A DNA stretch of 64,000 bases from Methylophilales bacterium (GCA_019823025.1 CP081940.1:558001-622000), one strand, 5' to 3'. Shown: positions 54,326 through 63,910, counted from the first letter of the stretch. Notes: a model not told the origin generated them from the letters alone. A program made the numbers and translations.

Positions 54326-56265
54326 TCTAATTCTTCCAAAAAATTAATAACGGCAGATTCATTCCTTGTTCTCTTAAAAGGAGGGAGGCTTTTCCAAATC
54401 TTAATACCATATGACTTTTCAATAATTCTTTTATCACAAATAACCATAACCCCTTTATCATGATCGTCCCTAATAAGTCTTCCCACCCCCTGCTTAAGCC
54501 TTATGATCGCTTCAGGCAGTTGCATCGACATAAAAGCATTTATCCCCTCTTCAGATAATAATTTAATTTTTGATTCAAATACAGGATCTCCTGGTGATTG
54601 AAATGGAAGCTTATCAATTATAACTAAACTCAATGCCCGACCTCTTACATCGATACCCTCCCAAAAACTTAATGAACCAATTAAAATTGCATTTCCATGT
54701 TTTTTAAATTGCTGCAATAAGTCACTTTTAGGGCCCTCTCCTTGTGTAATTACTGGATAATCAATTTCATTTTTTTTGAGTTCATCCTTTAATAAAGCAC
54801 CAATTTGCTCCATTGATTTTAAGCTTGTGGCCAAAACGAACGCCCTACCTTTTGATGCTTTGAGAAGGGGTAATGCCTTTTTAACCAAAACTAAATTGAA
54901 TAATTCATCCTTTGAATCTGGGATTTCTTTTGGCACATATAAAAATGCATTTTCACTATAATTAAATGGGCTCTGTAAATATTGGGTCATTGCTTTTTCA
55001 AGTCCGAGTAGCTTCACAAAGTGATCAAAGCTCCCATTGATTGATAAGGTTGCCGAAGTGAATATCCATGCACTTTCACTTTTCTCTTGAAATTTATTAA
55101 ATTGTTCAGAAATACTTATGGGGGTTTCATTAAATTGAACTGTCCTGGCAAAAACCTCTAACCAATAAATATTATTTTGATTATCTTTTTTCAACCAAGA
55201 GCTAAATCTTATATTAAGCTCCGAAGATCTTTCAAACAGCTTTTGTAGCTCTGCATTTTCCTCAGAATGCTTTGATAAAGTAATTCCTAATAATTCTAAT
55301 TTTTCAATTAGAGAATTATAAGTTTTTTCAAAATTTTCGTAGTTCTTAAGATTGTTGATATTTAGTCTGGCAGGAAATGGGCTTACTATTTTTTTTAACT
55401 CAAAAACAATTTCTTGAAAGTCTTTTGATAAAGTATCTAAAACCTTAATGGTATCTGGATATTTTTTTAATCCTTGTTGACAGTCTTGGATTAAATTAGA
55501 TATTTGACTAGAAGAAATGGATTGACCCAGAAAAAAAGATGCAACTAATGGAACTTGATGGGCCTCATCAAAAATTATCGTATTCGCTTTGGGGAGAATC
55601 TCTGATAATTCTTCATCTTTTAAGACAAAATCAGCAAAAAATAAATGGTGATTTACTATAAGCACCTCTGATTCTAGTGCCTCTTTACGTGCTTTTACTA
55701 AAAAACATTCCTTATAAAATTCACAATCCTGTCCCAGACAATTTTCCTTTGTCGAAGTGACCATTGGCCATATAGTTGAAGTCTCTGGTATTTCACTGAT
55801 TTCAGACACCTCACCGGAATCGGTGTTATCTGAAAAAGCCTTAATTAGATGTAAATGTTGAGCATCCTCTTTGTTAAAAAACATGCCCTCCTGAATTGTA
55901 TTTTCCATCCTAAGTTTACAAATATAGTTTCCTCTTCCCTTTAAAATATTTACCTTCACGGAGATTTTAAGAGCCTCTCTTATTTTAGGAATATCGTTGA
56001 AAAAAAGTTGGTCTTGTAAGTTTTTCGTCGCTGTTGATATAACAACCTTACCTCCCTTTAAAAGTGCTGGATATAAATAGGCAAAGGTTTTACCAACGCC
56101 CGTTCCAGCCTCTACAACTAAAGATGATGTGTCTTCAATCGTGCCAATAATTGATTTTGCCATTTCAACTTGCTCGGTCCTTAGTTGATAATCTTCAAGG
56201 CAATCATTTAAAGGGCCATTTACACTAAAGAAATCGTCAGTCGTAGAATTTTGATGGGCAGTCAT
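54322..56265 (-). CDS. DinG/YoaA-family ATP-dependent DNA helicase with Fe-S cluster
   Basis: XPD-like superfamily 2 helicase of 647 residues. Seen: the Q-loop and Walker A VVEAGTGVGKTFAYLYPALL, cysteines of the Fe-S domain in ENCLGQDCEFYKECFLVKAR, the DEAH box TIIFDEAHQVP, FTSATL, the helicase C-terminal IGSLSFWEGIDVRGRAL and QGVGRLIRDDHDKG. Size and sequence fit YoaA rather than the larger DinG. First gene of the dinG-tsaB-rimI-holD-proS run. Probably acts in repair of replication forks, with YoaA being a partner of chi in E. coli; a psi-like gene in the same operon is of interest. Confidence 0.88.
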   Translation of the reverse strand: MTAHQNSTTDDFFSVNGPLNDCLEDYQLRTEQVEMAKSIIGTIEDTSSLVVEAGTGVGKTFAYLYPALLKGGKVVISTATKNLQDQLFFNDIPKIREALKISVKVNILKGRGNYICKLRMENTIQEGMFFNKEDAQHLHLIKAFSDNTDSGEVSEISEIPETSTIWPMVTSTKENCLGQDCEFYKECFLVKARKEALESEVLIVNHHLFFADFVLKDEELSEILPKANTIIFDEAHQVPLVASFFLGQSISSSQISNLIQDCQQGLKKYPDTIKVLDTLSKDFQEIVFELKKIVSPFPARLNINNLKNYENFEKTYNSLIEKLELLGITLSKHSEENAELQKLFERSSELNIRFSSWLKKDNQNNIYWLEVFARTVQFNETPISISEQFNKFQEKSESAWIFTSATLSINGSFDHFVKLLGLEKAMTQYLQSPFNYSENAFLYVPKEIPDSKDELFNLVLVKKALPLLKASKGRAFVLATSLKSMEQIGALLKDELKKNEIDYPVITQGEGPKSDLLQQFKKHGNAILIGSLSFWEGIDVRGRALSLVIIDKLPFQSPGDPVFESKIKLLSEEGINAFMSMQLPEAIIRLKQGVGRLIRDDHDKGVMVICDKRIIEKSYGIKIWKSLPPFKRTRNESAVINFLEELE

Positions 56266-56416
56266 AGTTTAAAGGTTAACTCACATGGAACTTAAATTCA
56301 TAAATATATGTCAGTTGAGGGTTAATATAGAATTATTTTTTTATAAAGTGTTTATGCATTAAAATAATAATAATTCTTATATATTTTTTTTTAAAAAAAT
56401 CAATAAAGGTCATTAG

Positions 56417-57811
56417 ATGCGTTCAAAATTTGAAAAATTCTCACTTGTATTAGTCGGCGCCTTAATAGGTATTTTATTTACATTTAACCTGCCTGTTTTC
56501 GCCGACAAAAATAATCCAAATAATTTACCCATTGATAAGCTGAGAACTTTCGCAGAAGTATTCGGTAAGATTAAATCGGATTATGTTGATCAGATTGGAG
56601 ATCCAAAATTACTAGATGAAGCACTTAAAGGCATGTTATCTGGATTGGACCCACATTCCGTCTACCTCGATAAAGATAAATATAAGGATCTATCACAAGG
56701 TACTGCCGGTGAATTTGGTGGCTTAGGAATCGAAGTAGGAATGAAAGATGGATTTGTTGAAGTCATCACGCCAATCGAGGACACACCAGCATTCAATGCC
56801 GGCCTCAAGAGCGGTGATTTAATTATCAAGCTTGATGATACCTTAGTAAAAGGGCTCACCTTAAATGATGCCGTTAAACTAATGAGGGGTAAGCCAGGTA
56901 CCTCGATTGACATTAGAGTTCTACGAGAAGATGTTGAAGATCCAATTGATATCAAAATCACTCGAGCGCAAATTAAAACTAAAAGCGTTAAAGCAAAGTT
57001 AATAGAACCGGATTATGCTTATCTCAGAGTTACACAGTTCCAAGATAGGACGGGTGAAGATTTAGCTAAAGCAATTAAAAAATTAAGGAAAGAAAATAAA
57101 CATGCATTTAATGGGATCATTTTAGATATGAGAAATAATCCCGGCGGCTTACTAACCCAAGCGGTATCGGTTTCAGCTGCCTTTCTTGATGATGATGAGT
57201 TAGTTGTTTATACCGAAGGGCGTGCACCTGATTCTAAAATGCGCCTTACTACCGCACCAGAAAATTATATAAGACCAGGGGGTGATTTTGAAAAAAATAA
57301 TTATATAAAGTCTCTGCCTAAAGATATTAAGGATGTTCCAATGGTCGTCATCATTAATAATGGGTCTGCTTCAGCGGCTGAAATTGTAACTGGCGCTCTT
57401 AAAGACCATAAAAGAGCAACTATATTAGGTACACGCAGCTTTGGTAAAGGTTCGGTTCAAAGCATACTGCCAATGATGAATGGTTCAGCGATCAAATTAA
57501 CTACAGCTAGATACTTCACACCAAATGGAACATCTATACAAGGTAAAGGAATCGAACCAGATATAACTGTTAAAGATGGAACTGAATCACTGGCTTATCG
57601 CGAGGAAGATATTCCTGATAGCCTCTCAAATCCACAAGATAAAGGTAAAAGAGATGACAAACCCATAACAAATGGGCCGACACCTGAACAAAAAGAAGCG
57701 CTTAAAAATTTCAAGCCGATTAAGTTTGGTACAGATGAAGATATCCAATACGTTGAAGCACTAAAGATTCTCAAAGGAATGGGTGATCAAGCTTCAATGT
57801 TAAAAAATTAA
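56417..57811 (+). CDS. ctpA: C-terminal processing protease CtpA (S41)
   Basis: Periplasmic, membrane-anchored (about 9-29) serine protease of 464 residues. Order: N-terminal helical part with LSGLDPHSVYLDKDKY; PDZ domain at about 95-175 (GGLGIEVGMKDG, GLKSGDLIIKLDD); S41 core with IILDMRNNPGGLL, the serine motif NNGSASAAEIVTGALKD near 315-330 and the lysine in SFGKGSVQ (K344). The C-terminal tail is Lys/Asp-rich. In betaproteobacteria it often stands after envC; here it is separate, leading a plus-strand run with coq7 and DUF2322. Confidence 0.93.
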   Translation: MRSKFEKFSLVLVGALIGILFTFNLPVFADKNNPNNLPIDKLRTFAEVFGKIKSDYVDQIGDPKLLDEALKGMLSGLDPHSVYLDKDKYKDLSQGTAGEFGGLGIEVGMKDGFVEVITPIEDTPAFNAGLKSGDLIIKLDDTLVKGLTLNDAVKLMRGKPGTSIDIRVLREDVEDPIDIKITRAQIKTKSVKAKLIEPDYAYLRVTQFQDRTGEDLAKAIKKLRKENKHAFNGIILDMRNNPGGLLTQAVSVSAAFLDDDELVVYTEGRAPDSKMRLTTAPENYIRPGGDFEKNNYIKSLPKDIKDVPMVVIINNGSASAAEIVTGALKDHKRATILGTRSFGKGSVQSILPMMNGSAIKLTTARYFTPNGTSIQGKGIEPDITVKDGTESLAYREEDIPDSLSNPQDKGKRDDKPITNGPTPEQKEALKNFKPIKFGTDEDIQYVEALKILKGMGDQASMLKN

Positions 57812-57816
57812 AATAA

Positions 57817-58443
57817 ATGGTCATCGACAAATTTATTGATGAAATTGAGTTTGGGTTAAAAATCTTATTTAGCCCAAGCTCATCAAAGAGACCTAGACCC
57901 GATAAAAAAATTCTAAATAAACAAGACCTCAACCCTGAGGTTAAGAAAAAACATGCTCAATTGATGCGAGTAAACCATTCAGGAGAGATTTGTGCGCAAG
58001 CTCTGTATAGGGGGCAACTGCTTTTCAATAAAGATAAATTGATTGAAAAAAATTTACAAAAAGCAGCCAGTGAAGAAATTGATCATCTTGCTTGGTGTGA
58101 AGAAAGGATTGACGAGTTAAGTGGAAAAACGAGCTTACTTAATCCTATTCTCTATATTGGATCAATTGGAATTGGGGGTATTGCAAGCATCATTGATAAA
58201 AAATATAACTTAGGGTTTTTGGCTGAAACAGAGAAACAGGTTTCCTCTCATCTCGATAAGCATCTTGTTAAGCTTTCTAAATATGATGTAAAGACAAAAA
58301 AAATTTTAGAGCAGATGAAGTTTGATGAGCACCAACATGAAATTTCTGCGAAGGAATTAGGTGCCGCCGAACTACCAAAACCAATAAAAAAAGTTATGGG
58401 TATCACATCAAAAATTATGACTACACTAACCTACAAAATTTAA
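57817..58443 (+). CDS. coq7: Demethoxyubiquinone hydroxylase Coq7
   Basis: Di-iron monooxygenase of 208 residues that hydroxylates position 6 of the ubiquinone ring. The four-helix carboxylate/histidine set is complete: RVNHSGEICAQALYRGQ, EEIDHLAWCEERI, FLAETEKQVSSHLDKHL and MKFDEHQHEISAKE. It is the Coq7 type found in alpha- and betaproteobacteria in place of flavin-dependent UbiF. With ispB it points to ubiquinone-8-based respiration. Confidence 0.93.
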   Translation: MVIDKFIDEIEFGLKILFSPSSSKRPRPDKKILNKQDLNPEVKKKHAQLMRVNHSGEICAQALYRGQLLFNKDKLIEKNLQKAASEEIDHLAWCEERIDELSGKTSLLNPILYIGSIGIGGIASIIDKKYNLGFLAETEKQVSSHLDKHLVKLSKYDVKTKKILEQMKFDEHQHEISAKELGAAELPKPIKKVMGITSKIMTTLTYKI

Positions 58444-58448
58444 TTATT

Positions 58449-58769
58449 ATGACTCAATCATTCAAACAGGTTTTAAACGTTCTGCCCGACATCGAGCATA
58501 TAGACAAAATTAATCTTTATGATCTAAATGATAATTTAGTCGATGCCATTGAAAATATGCAAGGGACCCAAGGGTCATTGAAGGTATATTTTTATTTGTA
58601 TAAAAACTTCAAAGAAATAAATCTTGCGGCAGCTCAAAAAGGCTTAGAACTATTTTCGGAACATACAGCTGAGGCAAAAAAAAATCCCGGAAGTCATCCA
58701 AATATTGATCGTTTGATTAATATAGTAAAAACTAATGACGCACTTAGGGTTGAAACTATTCTTCGCTAA
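58449..58769 (+). CDS. DUF2322 family protein
   Basis: 106-residue soluble protein. Family signatures are QGSLKVYFYLYKNF, a run of helix around NLAAAQKGLELFSEHTAEAKKNPGSHPNIDRLI, matching the DUF2322 proteins of beta- and gammaproteobacteria. No function is known to me. It follows coq7 by five bases and its 3' end overlaps the convergent osmC gene by 14 bases, coding on both strands there. Confidence 0.82.
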   Translation: MTQSFKQVLNVLPDIEHIDKINLYDLNDNLVDAIENMQGTQGSLKVYFYLYKNFKEINLAAAQKGLELFSEHTAEAKKNPGSHPNIDRLINIVKTNDALRVETILR

Positions 58770-59172
58770 TTACAAAGTCATGCGTTATTTTCACGCTTTT
58801 ACCTAACATAATTGAAGCTGAACAATATTTATTAGCTGATAATTCAATTGCTCTCTCAACAGCCTTTTCTTGAAGATCAATACCTTTAATTAAAAAATGG
58901 ATATGGATACTTGTGAACACCTTAGGAATTTCATCTGCTCTTGTCGCTTCAATTTCGGCAATACATCCGGTAATTTGCTGCCTTGATCTTTTTAAAATAG
59001 TGACCACATCAAATGACGTACATCCACCCATTCCTATCAGCATCATTTCCATGGGTCTCATGCCTAAACCCTTCCCCCCGAGTTCTTTAGGGCCGTCTAA
59101 TACAACTTCATGTCCAGATTCAGAACTCCCTTTAAAGCTGACGTCCTGCATCCATTTTATTTTAGTTTTCAA
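58756..59172 (-). CDS. OsmC/Ohr-family thiol protein (YhfA type)
   Basis: 138-residue protein with both conserved cysteines: C51 in GMGGCTSFDVV and C117 in ANKYCSAS. The family reduces organic hydroperoxides with lipoyl or thioredoxin partners. The MRPMEMMLIGMGGCTSFD and HIHFLIKGIDL pattern resembles the YhfA-type subgroup, whose role is less clear than that of OsmC or Ohr proper. It follows the FKBP gene by two bases. Confidence 0.87.
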   Translation of the reverse strand: MKTKIKWMQDVSFKGSSESGHEVVLDGPKELGGKGLGMRPMEMMLIGMGGCTSFDVVTILKRSRQQITGCIAEIEATRADEIPKVFTSIHIHFLIKGIDLQEKAVERAIELSANKYCSASIMLGKSVKITHDFVISEE

Positions 59173-59174
59173 AA

Positions 59175-59618
59175 TTACTGAATCTCAATCAACTCAACTT
59201 CAAATATAAGATCTGAGTTTGGTGGGATAACATCTCCCGCCCCTCTTGAACCATAACCCATACTTGATGGGATTATAATGGTACGACTTCCACCAACCTG
59301 CATCCCGCTTACCCCGTTGTCCCATCCCTTTATAACTTGACCCACTCCAAGAACAAAACTAAATGGCTCTCTTCTATCAACTGAGCTGTCAAACTTTGTA
59401 GTTTTTTCTCCATTCTCATAAAGCCAGCCTGTATAGTGAACAGTCACAGTAAGTCCTTTTTCAGCCTCACGCCCGTCACCAACTTTGTTATCTGTAATAA
59501 TTAAATCTGAAATTCCTTTGTCTTGCATTTTGCTTTTCTCCTCGTTAACAAGTTCTATTGCATATGATAATGAAGTGCAGCATAACATCGTAATTAATAT
59601 CAATATATTTTTTATCAT
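59175..59618 (-). CDS. Exported FKBP-type peptidyl-prolyl isomerase
   Basis: 147-residue protein with a signal peptide (MIKNILILITMLCCTSLSYA) and one complete FKBP domain: VTVHYTGWLYENGEKTTKFDSS, PFSFVLGVGQVIKGWDNGVSGMQVGGSRTIIIP, MGYGSRGAGDVIPPNSDLIFEVELI. The aromatic pocket residues (Tyr, Phe, Trp) are kept, so activity is likely. Periplasmic; it complements the exported cyclophilin at 26604. CC in the signal could also be read as a poor lipobox, which I do not favour. Confidence 0.9.
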   Translation of the reverse strand: MIKNILILITMLCCTSLSYAIELVNEEKSKMQDKGISDLIITDNKVGDGREAEKGLTVTVHYTGWLYENGEKTTKFDSSVDRREPFSFVLGVGQVIKGWDNGVSGMQVGGSRTIIIPSSMGYGSRGAGDVIPPNSDLIFEVELIEIQ

Positions 59619-59641
59619 TTCTTTAATCCTCGAGTAATATT

Positions 59642-61066
59642 TTAAATTGATTCGAACGCTAAATTAATCAGCTCATTTTGAAAGTTATAGGATTTATTTG
59701 CCTCTTTATCGTTCATTAAAAAAATTAATATTTTTTTATTTTTATCTTTATCAACCAAATATCCTGCGAGTGCACTTACGTTTTTTAATGACCCCGTCTT
59801 GAAATGACCATTTTTTTTTGCCTTAGAAAATGGCATTTTGGTTTCTAGTGTGCCATCTTCATTTAAAATGGAAAAGGAGGATAGCATTTCTGGCATATAG
59901 GGATGTTCAAAAATTTTTTCCATTATCTCCAGAAGACTGTCAGCATTAATAAAAGTCTTCCTTGATAATCCAGCTCCATTTTCAACAAAAATATTATTGG
60001 TAGAAATATCATTATTACCTAACCAATTCAAAACAAATAGATTTACATCGTCTTCTGTGACTTGCCTTTTTAAATCCTCTTTCATCACGGTTAATATTAA
60101 GTTTCTTGACATCAAGTTTAAGCTATACTTATTCATGTCGCGAATAAGAACACCGAGTGGTCTTGATAAATGACTTGCAAGTAACTTACCATCAAGCTTT
60201 TGTTTATCATTAACCCAATAACCCCCCAAAAAACTTCCCCCATTTTGTGTCCATAGATACTTAAAAGCTTCATAAAAATATCTACTATTATCAGTGACAG
60301 ATAAATCAATTTCTTTGTTAAAGCATTTCTTACTCAAGAAACCTTGAAAAATAATCGTGTCATCCAAAAAATCATTAGATTTTTGATAATCGAGTGACTG
60401 TTTCCATGAGACACAATTTTTATTACTTAGCCGTAAGTTATTCTTTATCTTTAGATAGTTTAGCTTTGGTTTAACATCAATGTTAACTTTGTTATCAAGG
60501 GGTGTGAATTTAAAATTTATCGTATTTGATTGAATTGAAATAGCATTTGGTAAAACATTGTAAGCCCGCATTGGGTCAGCATCAAAATCAATTATGTTAG
60601 GGATTTTACCAAAATAACTTTTATCTAAAATTAAATTCCCCTCTATTTTTTTTACCCCTTTTTTTTGTATCTCTCTTATTAGAAATTCTAAATTATCTAT
60701 TGAAAAACTCGCATCCCCCCTGCCAACAAAAATTAAATCTCCTTGAAGAGTGTCATCTTTTAACTGACCCGTATAATAAAAGTCAGATTTCCATTTATAA
60801 TTAGGCCCTAATTTATCAAGTGCTATAAATGATGTAATTATTTTGGTAAGTGAAGCTGGATTAAAATTTTTACTGCCATTGTAGATAATTGCTTTTTTTT
60901 CGGGGGCAGTTAGATTTTTTACTACAATGCTAAAACTATCTTTTTTAAAATTATATTTATTTATTAATTTCTTATATGGCTGCGGCAGTTCCGCAGAAAC
61001 GGAGACAGAAACAATAATCCATAAGAAAAAAAATATTTTCAGGGTCAGTCTGTTATGTGCTTGCAT
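59642..61066 (-). CDS. dacB: D-alanyl-D-alanine carboxypeptidase/endopeptidase DacB (PBP4)
   Basis: Periplasmic S13-family penicillin-binding protein of 474 residues with signal peptide. Catalytic motifs: SxxK as NPASLTKIITSF near residue 70, the SxN-like YSLNLMSRNL, and KTG as GHFKTGSLKN. Two inserted domains lie between the first and second motif, as in PBP4. It trims pentapeptides and cuts cross-links. The start overlaps the bioA stop by 14 bases; no functional tie is implied. Confidence 0.92.
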   Translation of the reverse strand: MQAHNRLTLKIFFFLWIIVSVSVSAELPQPYKKLINKYNFKKDSFSIVVKNLTAPEKKAIIYNGSKNFNPASLTKIITSFIALDKLGPNYKWKSDFYYTGQLKDDTLQGDLIFVGRGDASFSIDNLEFLIREIQKKGVKKIEGNLILDKSYFGKIPNIIDFDADPMRAYNVLPNAISIQSNTINFKFTPLDNKVNIDVKPKLNYLKIKNNLRLSNKNCVSWKQSLDYQKSNDFLDDTIIFQGFLSKKCFNKEIDLSVTDNSRYFYEAFKYLWTQNGGSFLGGYWVNDKQKLDGKLLASHLSRPLGVLIRDMNKYSLNLMSRNLILTVMKEDLKRQVTEDDVNLFVLNWLGNNDISTNNIFVENGAGLSRKTFINADSLLEIMEKIFEHPYMPEMLSSFSILNEDGTLETKMPFSKAKKNGHFKTGSLKNVSALAGYLVDKDKNKKILIFLMNDKEANKSYNFQNELINLAFESI

Positions 61067-62354
61067 ACAAAATTGCTTCTCGAGTTATCTTTATCATTTC
61101 TCTAGCCTCAGTCTCTTTCATGCAGTATGGGGGCATAAAGTAAATAGTATTATCTATAGGTCGAATTAATACGCCCTTATTTAAAGAATACGCCAGAACT
61201 TTATCTATTGATATTTTCGAATCTAACTCAAATGCCCAAATCATTCCAATATTTCTGAGATCAGTTATTGGAAGATCTTCTAGAGATGAAAATAACCGAT
61301 TTATTTTTTTTGACAATATGAGGTTTTTTTTCAAAACATTATCAGACTCAAAAATAGATAAAGTTCCCAATGCTGCACTACATGCTAATGGATTTCCTGT
61401 ATAGCTATGCGAATGTAGGAATCCCTTTTTAATATCATCATCATAGAATGCACTGTAGACTTTATCTGAGGTCAAGGTGACGGACATTGGAAGATACCCA
61501 CCCGTCAAACCTTTAGATAAACATACAAAATCTGGTGTAATTTTTGCATGCTGATGAGCAAACATTTTTCCTGTTCGCCCAAACCCAACAGCAATTTCGT
61601 CTGCAATAAGATGAACTTCATACTGATCGCATAACTTTCTTACTCCTTGGAGAAACCTGGCATCGTAAATACCCATTCCTGATGCACATTGCACCATCGG
61701 CTCTATGATAATGCTTGCAGTGACTTGATGATTTTTTTCAAAAATTTTTGTTAATTTTTTTAATTTTTCGTCAAGAAACTCATCAGATGACTGATTATTT
61801 TTTTTTAGTCTTAAATCTGGTGAATCTGTCTTTATATAATTTTTTATTAAAGCTCCGTAGTGAGCTCTGAAAATTGGAACATCTGTAACCGCAAGCGCCC
61901 CAAGTGTTTCGCCATGGTAACTATTTTCTAAATAAATATATTTATTCTTTGAGGGAAAACCTATTTGATTCCAATAATGAGAGCTCATTTTTAGTGCAAT
62001 TTCTACTGCATTTGCTCCATCGCTTCCATAAGAACAATGCCCCAAATTAGTTAATTTACTTAATTTTTCTGATAGCTCTATCACGGGGGAATGGGTAAGC
62101 CCAGCTAACATAGAATGTTCGAGGGTATTTAGTTGTCTAGTGATATATTTTTTTATTATTTTGTTATTGTGCCCAAATAAATTTACCCACCAAGAACTAG
62201 TCACATCAAGATACTTTTTCCCATCAAAATCGTATAGGCAAGTCCCTTTTCCCTTTTCAATAGCGATCAGAGGAAGATTTTCATGATGCTTCATCTGAGT
62301 GCAAGGATGCCAAACCGACTTGACGCTTCTCTTTATATATTTTTTGTTATTCAT
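61053..62354 (-). CDS. bioA: Adenosylmethionine-8-amino-7-oxononanoate aminotransferase BioA
   Basis: PLP enzyme of 433 residues converting KAPA to DAPA with SAM as amino donor. Seen: VWHPCTQMKHHENLP at the N-terminus (specific to BioA), SSWWVNLFGHNN, GSDGANAVEIALKMS, ADEIAVGFGRTGKMFA and the PLP lysine in CLSKGLTGGYLPM. It is separated from bioB/bioF/bioH by about 58 kb in this window; bioD is not seen. Cotranscribed with the aldo/keto reductase (five-base gap) and dacB. Confidence 0.95.
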   Translation of the reverse strand: MNNKKYIKRSVKSVWHPCTQMKHHENLPLIAIEKGKGTCLYDFDGKKYLDVTSSWWVNLFGHNNKIIKKYITRQLNTLEHSMLAGLTHSPVIELSEKLSKLTNLGHCSYGSDGANAVEIALKMSSHYWNQIGFPSKNKYIYLENSYHGETLGALAVTDVPIFRAHYGALIKNYIKTDSPDLRLKKNNQSSDEFLDEKLKKLTKIFEKNHQVTASIIIEPMVQCASGMGIYDARFLQGVRKLCDQYEVHLIADEIAVGFGRTGKMFAHQHAKITPDFVCLSKGLTGGYLPMSVTLTSDKVYSAFYDDDIKKGFLHSHSYTGNPLACSAALGTLSIFESDNVLKKNLILSKKINRLFSSLEDLPITDLRNIGMIWAFELDSKISIDKVLAYSLNKGVLIRPIDNTIYFMPPYCMKETEAREMIKITREAILYAST

Positions 62355-62359
62355 GGTAT

Positions 62360-63430
62360 TTAAGGTGCTGGGTTCATTACATCAAGATGTATAGCATCAA
62401 TTTCTTGAATTAGTTCTTCATCAACAGTATCTAAACCGTAAGCTGCAATGTTCTGTTTTAGTTGATTCATATTTGTAGCTCCAATCACAGTGCTTGTCAC
62501 GAACCATTGTGAATAAACGAAACTTAATGCTAAGTCAGTTAAGCTCATATTTCTTTTAGCTGCTAACGCATCATATTTTTCGATTGCTTTTTTGACACCA
62601 CTCTTGTTATATCTTCGACCATAGCCTGGAAAAAGATTAACTCGTCCTGGTGCCTTCGGATCCTTAAGATACTTTCCACTAAGGTGGCCAAATCCTAATG
62701 GAGAATATGAAAAAAATGATAATTTCTCTCTAAAGAATATTTCAGTCATGCCTAGTTCAACGATTCTATTAATTAAGCTATAGCTATTTTGCAAAGTGCA
62801 AACTAAAGGTAAATTTTTAATTTTTGCAAGCCTTATAAATTCCATTAAACCCCAAGGCCACTCATTTGATAAAGCGAAATATCTCACCTTTCCTGCTTTA
62901 ATTAAATGTTTGATACTTAAAAGTTGTTCTTCAATTGATACCCAGTTAATTTTTTCTTTATTTAGAAAATCATCTTTGGGATCAAATTTATAACCTCCAA
63001 ACATGGGAACATTTCTCTCTGGCCAATGAAGATATAAGAGATCTACATAGTCTGTTTTTAATCTTTTCAAGGAATCATTAACGGCCTCATTAATATTTTC
63101 TCTATCTAATGATTTTGGCCCCCCCCTTATCCAATCAATAGATCTCCTAGGACCTGCAATCTTCGTCGAGATAACAAAATCTTCTCTTTTTTTACCTTCA
63201 AGCCAATTCCCAATGATTTCTTCAGTTCGATGGCATGTAGTTGCTTTTGGAGGTACGGGGTACATCTCAGCAACATCAATACTATTGATTCCTTTTGATG
63301 CGGCATAGTCTAACTGCTCAAAAGCATCACTTTGAGTATTCTGGTCTCCAAAAGTCATCGTCCCAAGTGTGATGGGTGAAACTCTTAGTTCGGTTTGACC
63401 GACTTTTCTATAGTTATTTTTCGTAAACAT
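62360..63430 (-). CDS. Aldo/keto reductase (Tas-like)
   Basis: NAD(P)H-dependent TIM-barrel oxidoreductase of 356 residues. Catalytic tetrad: Asp and Tyr in NSIDVAEMYPVPP, Lys in FVISTKIAG, His in LLYLHWPERNVP. The N-terminal YRKVGQTELRVSPITLGTMTFG and the inserted loop resemble E. coli Tas. The substrate is unknown. Starts 154 bases from groES on the opposite strand; part of that space holds the groES promoter. Confidence 0.88.
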   Translation of the reverse strand: MFTKNNYRKVGQTELRVSPITLGTMTFGDQNTQSDAFEQLDYAASKGINSIDVAEMYPVPPKATTCHRTEEIIGNWLEGKKREDFVISTKIAGPRRSIDWIRGGPKSLDRENINEAVNDSLKRLKTDYVDLLYLHWPERNVPMFGGYKFDPKDDFLNKEKINWVSIEEQLLSIKHLIKAGKVRYFALSNEWPWGLMEFIRLAKIKNLPLVCTLQNSYSLINRIVELGMTEIFFREKLSFFSYSPLGFGHLSGKYLKDPKAPGRVNLFPGYGRRYNKSGVKKAIEKYDALAAKRNMSLTDLALSFVYSQWFVTSTVIGATNMNQLKQNIAAYGLDTVDEELIQEIDAIHLDVMNPAP

Positions 63431-63464
63431 AAGAATTTAAATTATAAATAAATTTGTTGAAGAC

Positions 63465-63493
63465 TTGAAATTTGTAGTATTCATCTCTATTAT
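63465..63493 (+). promoter_or_regulatory. Sigma70 promoter of groESL
   Basis: TTGAAA at 63465-63470 and TATTAT at 63488-63493 are exactly 17 bases apart. The -10 touches the first base of the CIRCE repeat, so a repressor bound there would cover the transcription start near 63500. Confidence 0.8.
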
Positions 63494-63519
63494 TAGCACT
63501 CTAATAAATAGAGTGCTAG
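63493..63519 (+). promoter_or_regulatory. CIRCE operator (HrcA site)
   Basis: TTAGCACTC (63493-63501), nine bases, GAGTGCTAG (63511-63519). This matches the CIRCE consensus TTAGCACTC-N9-GAGTGCTAA in all but the last base. HrcA should therefore repress groESL, with release on heat shock. hrcA itself is not in the window. Confidence 0.95.
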
Positions 63520-63584
63520 TTTTAGTCTCAGACTAACTCTAAAATAAATTTTAATAAAGAATACACTACTAGGAGAACTTATAT

Positions 63585-63875
63585 ATGAAAATTCGTCCTT
63601 TACACGATCGCTTGATAGTAAGGCGACAAGAAGAAGAGCGTACCACTGCATCAGGAATTGTAATTCCAGAAAGTGCGTCAGCCGAAAAACCAGATCAAGG
63701 CGTTGTTAAAGCAGTTGGTAATGGAAAGCTGCTTGATGATGGTAATGTCAGAAAATTAGACGTAAATGTGGGTGACAAAGTAATTTTCGGCAAATATGCT
63801 GGACAAGCAGTAAAAGTTGATGGTGATGAACTCCTTGTTATGAAAGAAGAAGATGTTATGGGAATCATTGAGTAA
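63585..63875 (+). CDS. groES: Co-chaperonin GroES
   Basis: 96-residue lid of the GroEL chamber. Seen: [31 protein letters not shown] with the mobile loop, [34 protein letters not shown] at the end. AGGAG stands before the ATG. It is followed after 35 bases by groEL and preceded by a CIRCE/sigma70 control region. Confidence 0.98.
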   Translation: MKIRPLHDRLIVRRQEEERTTASGIVIPESASAEKPDQGVVKAVGNGKLLDDGNVRKLDVNVGDKVIFGKYAGQAVKVDGDELLVMKEEDVMGIIE

Positions 63876-63910
63876 AAATTTAAATAAATACACAAATTTG
63901 GAGAAAATAA

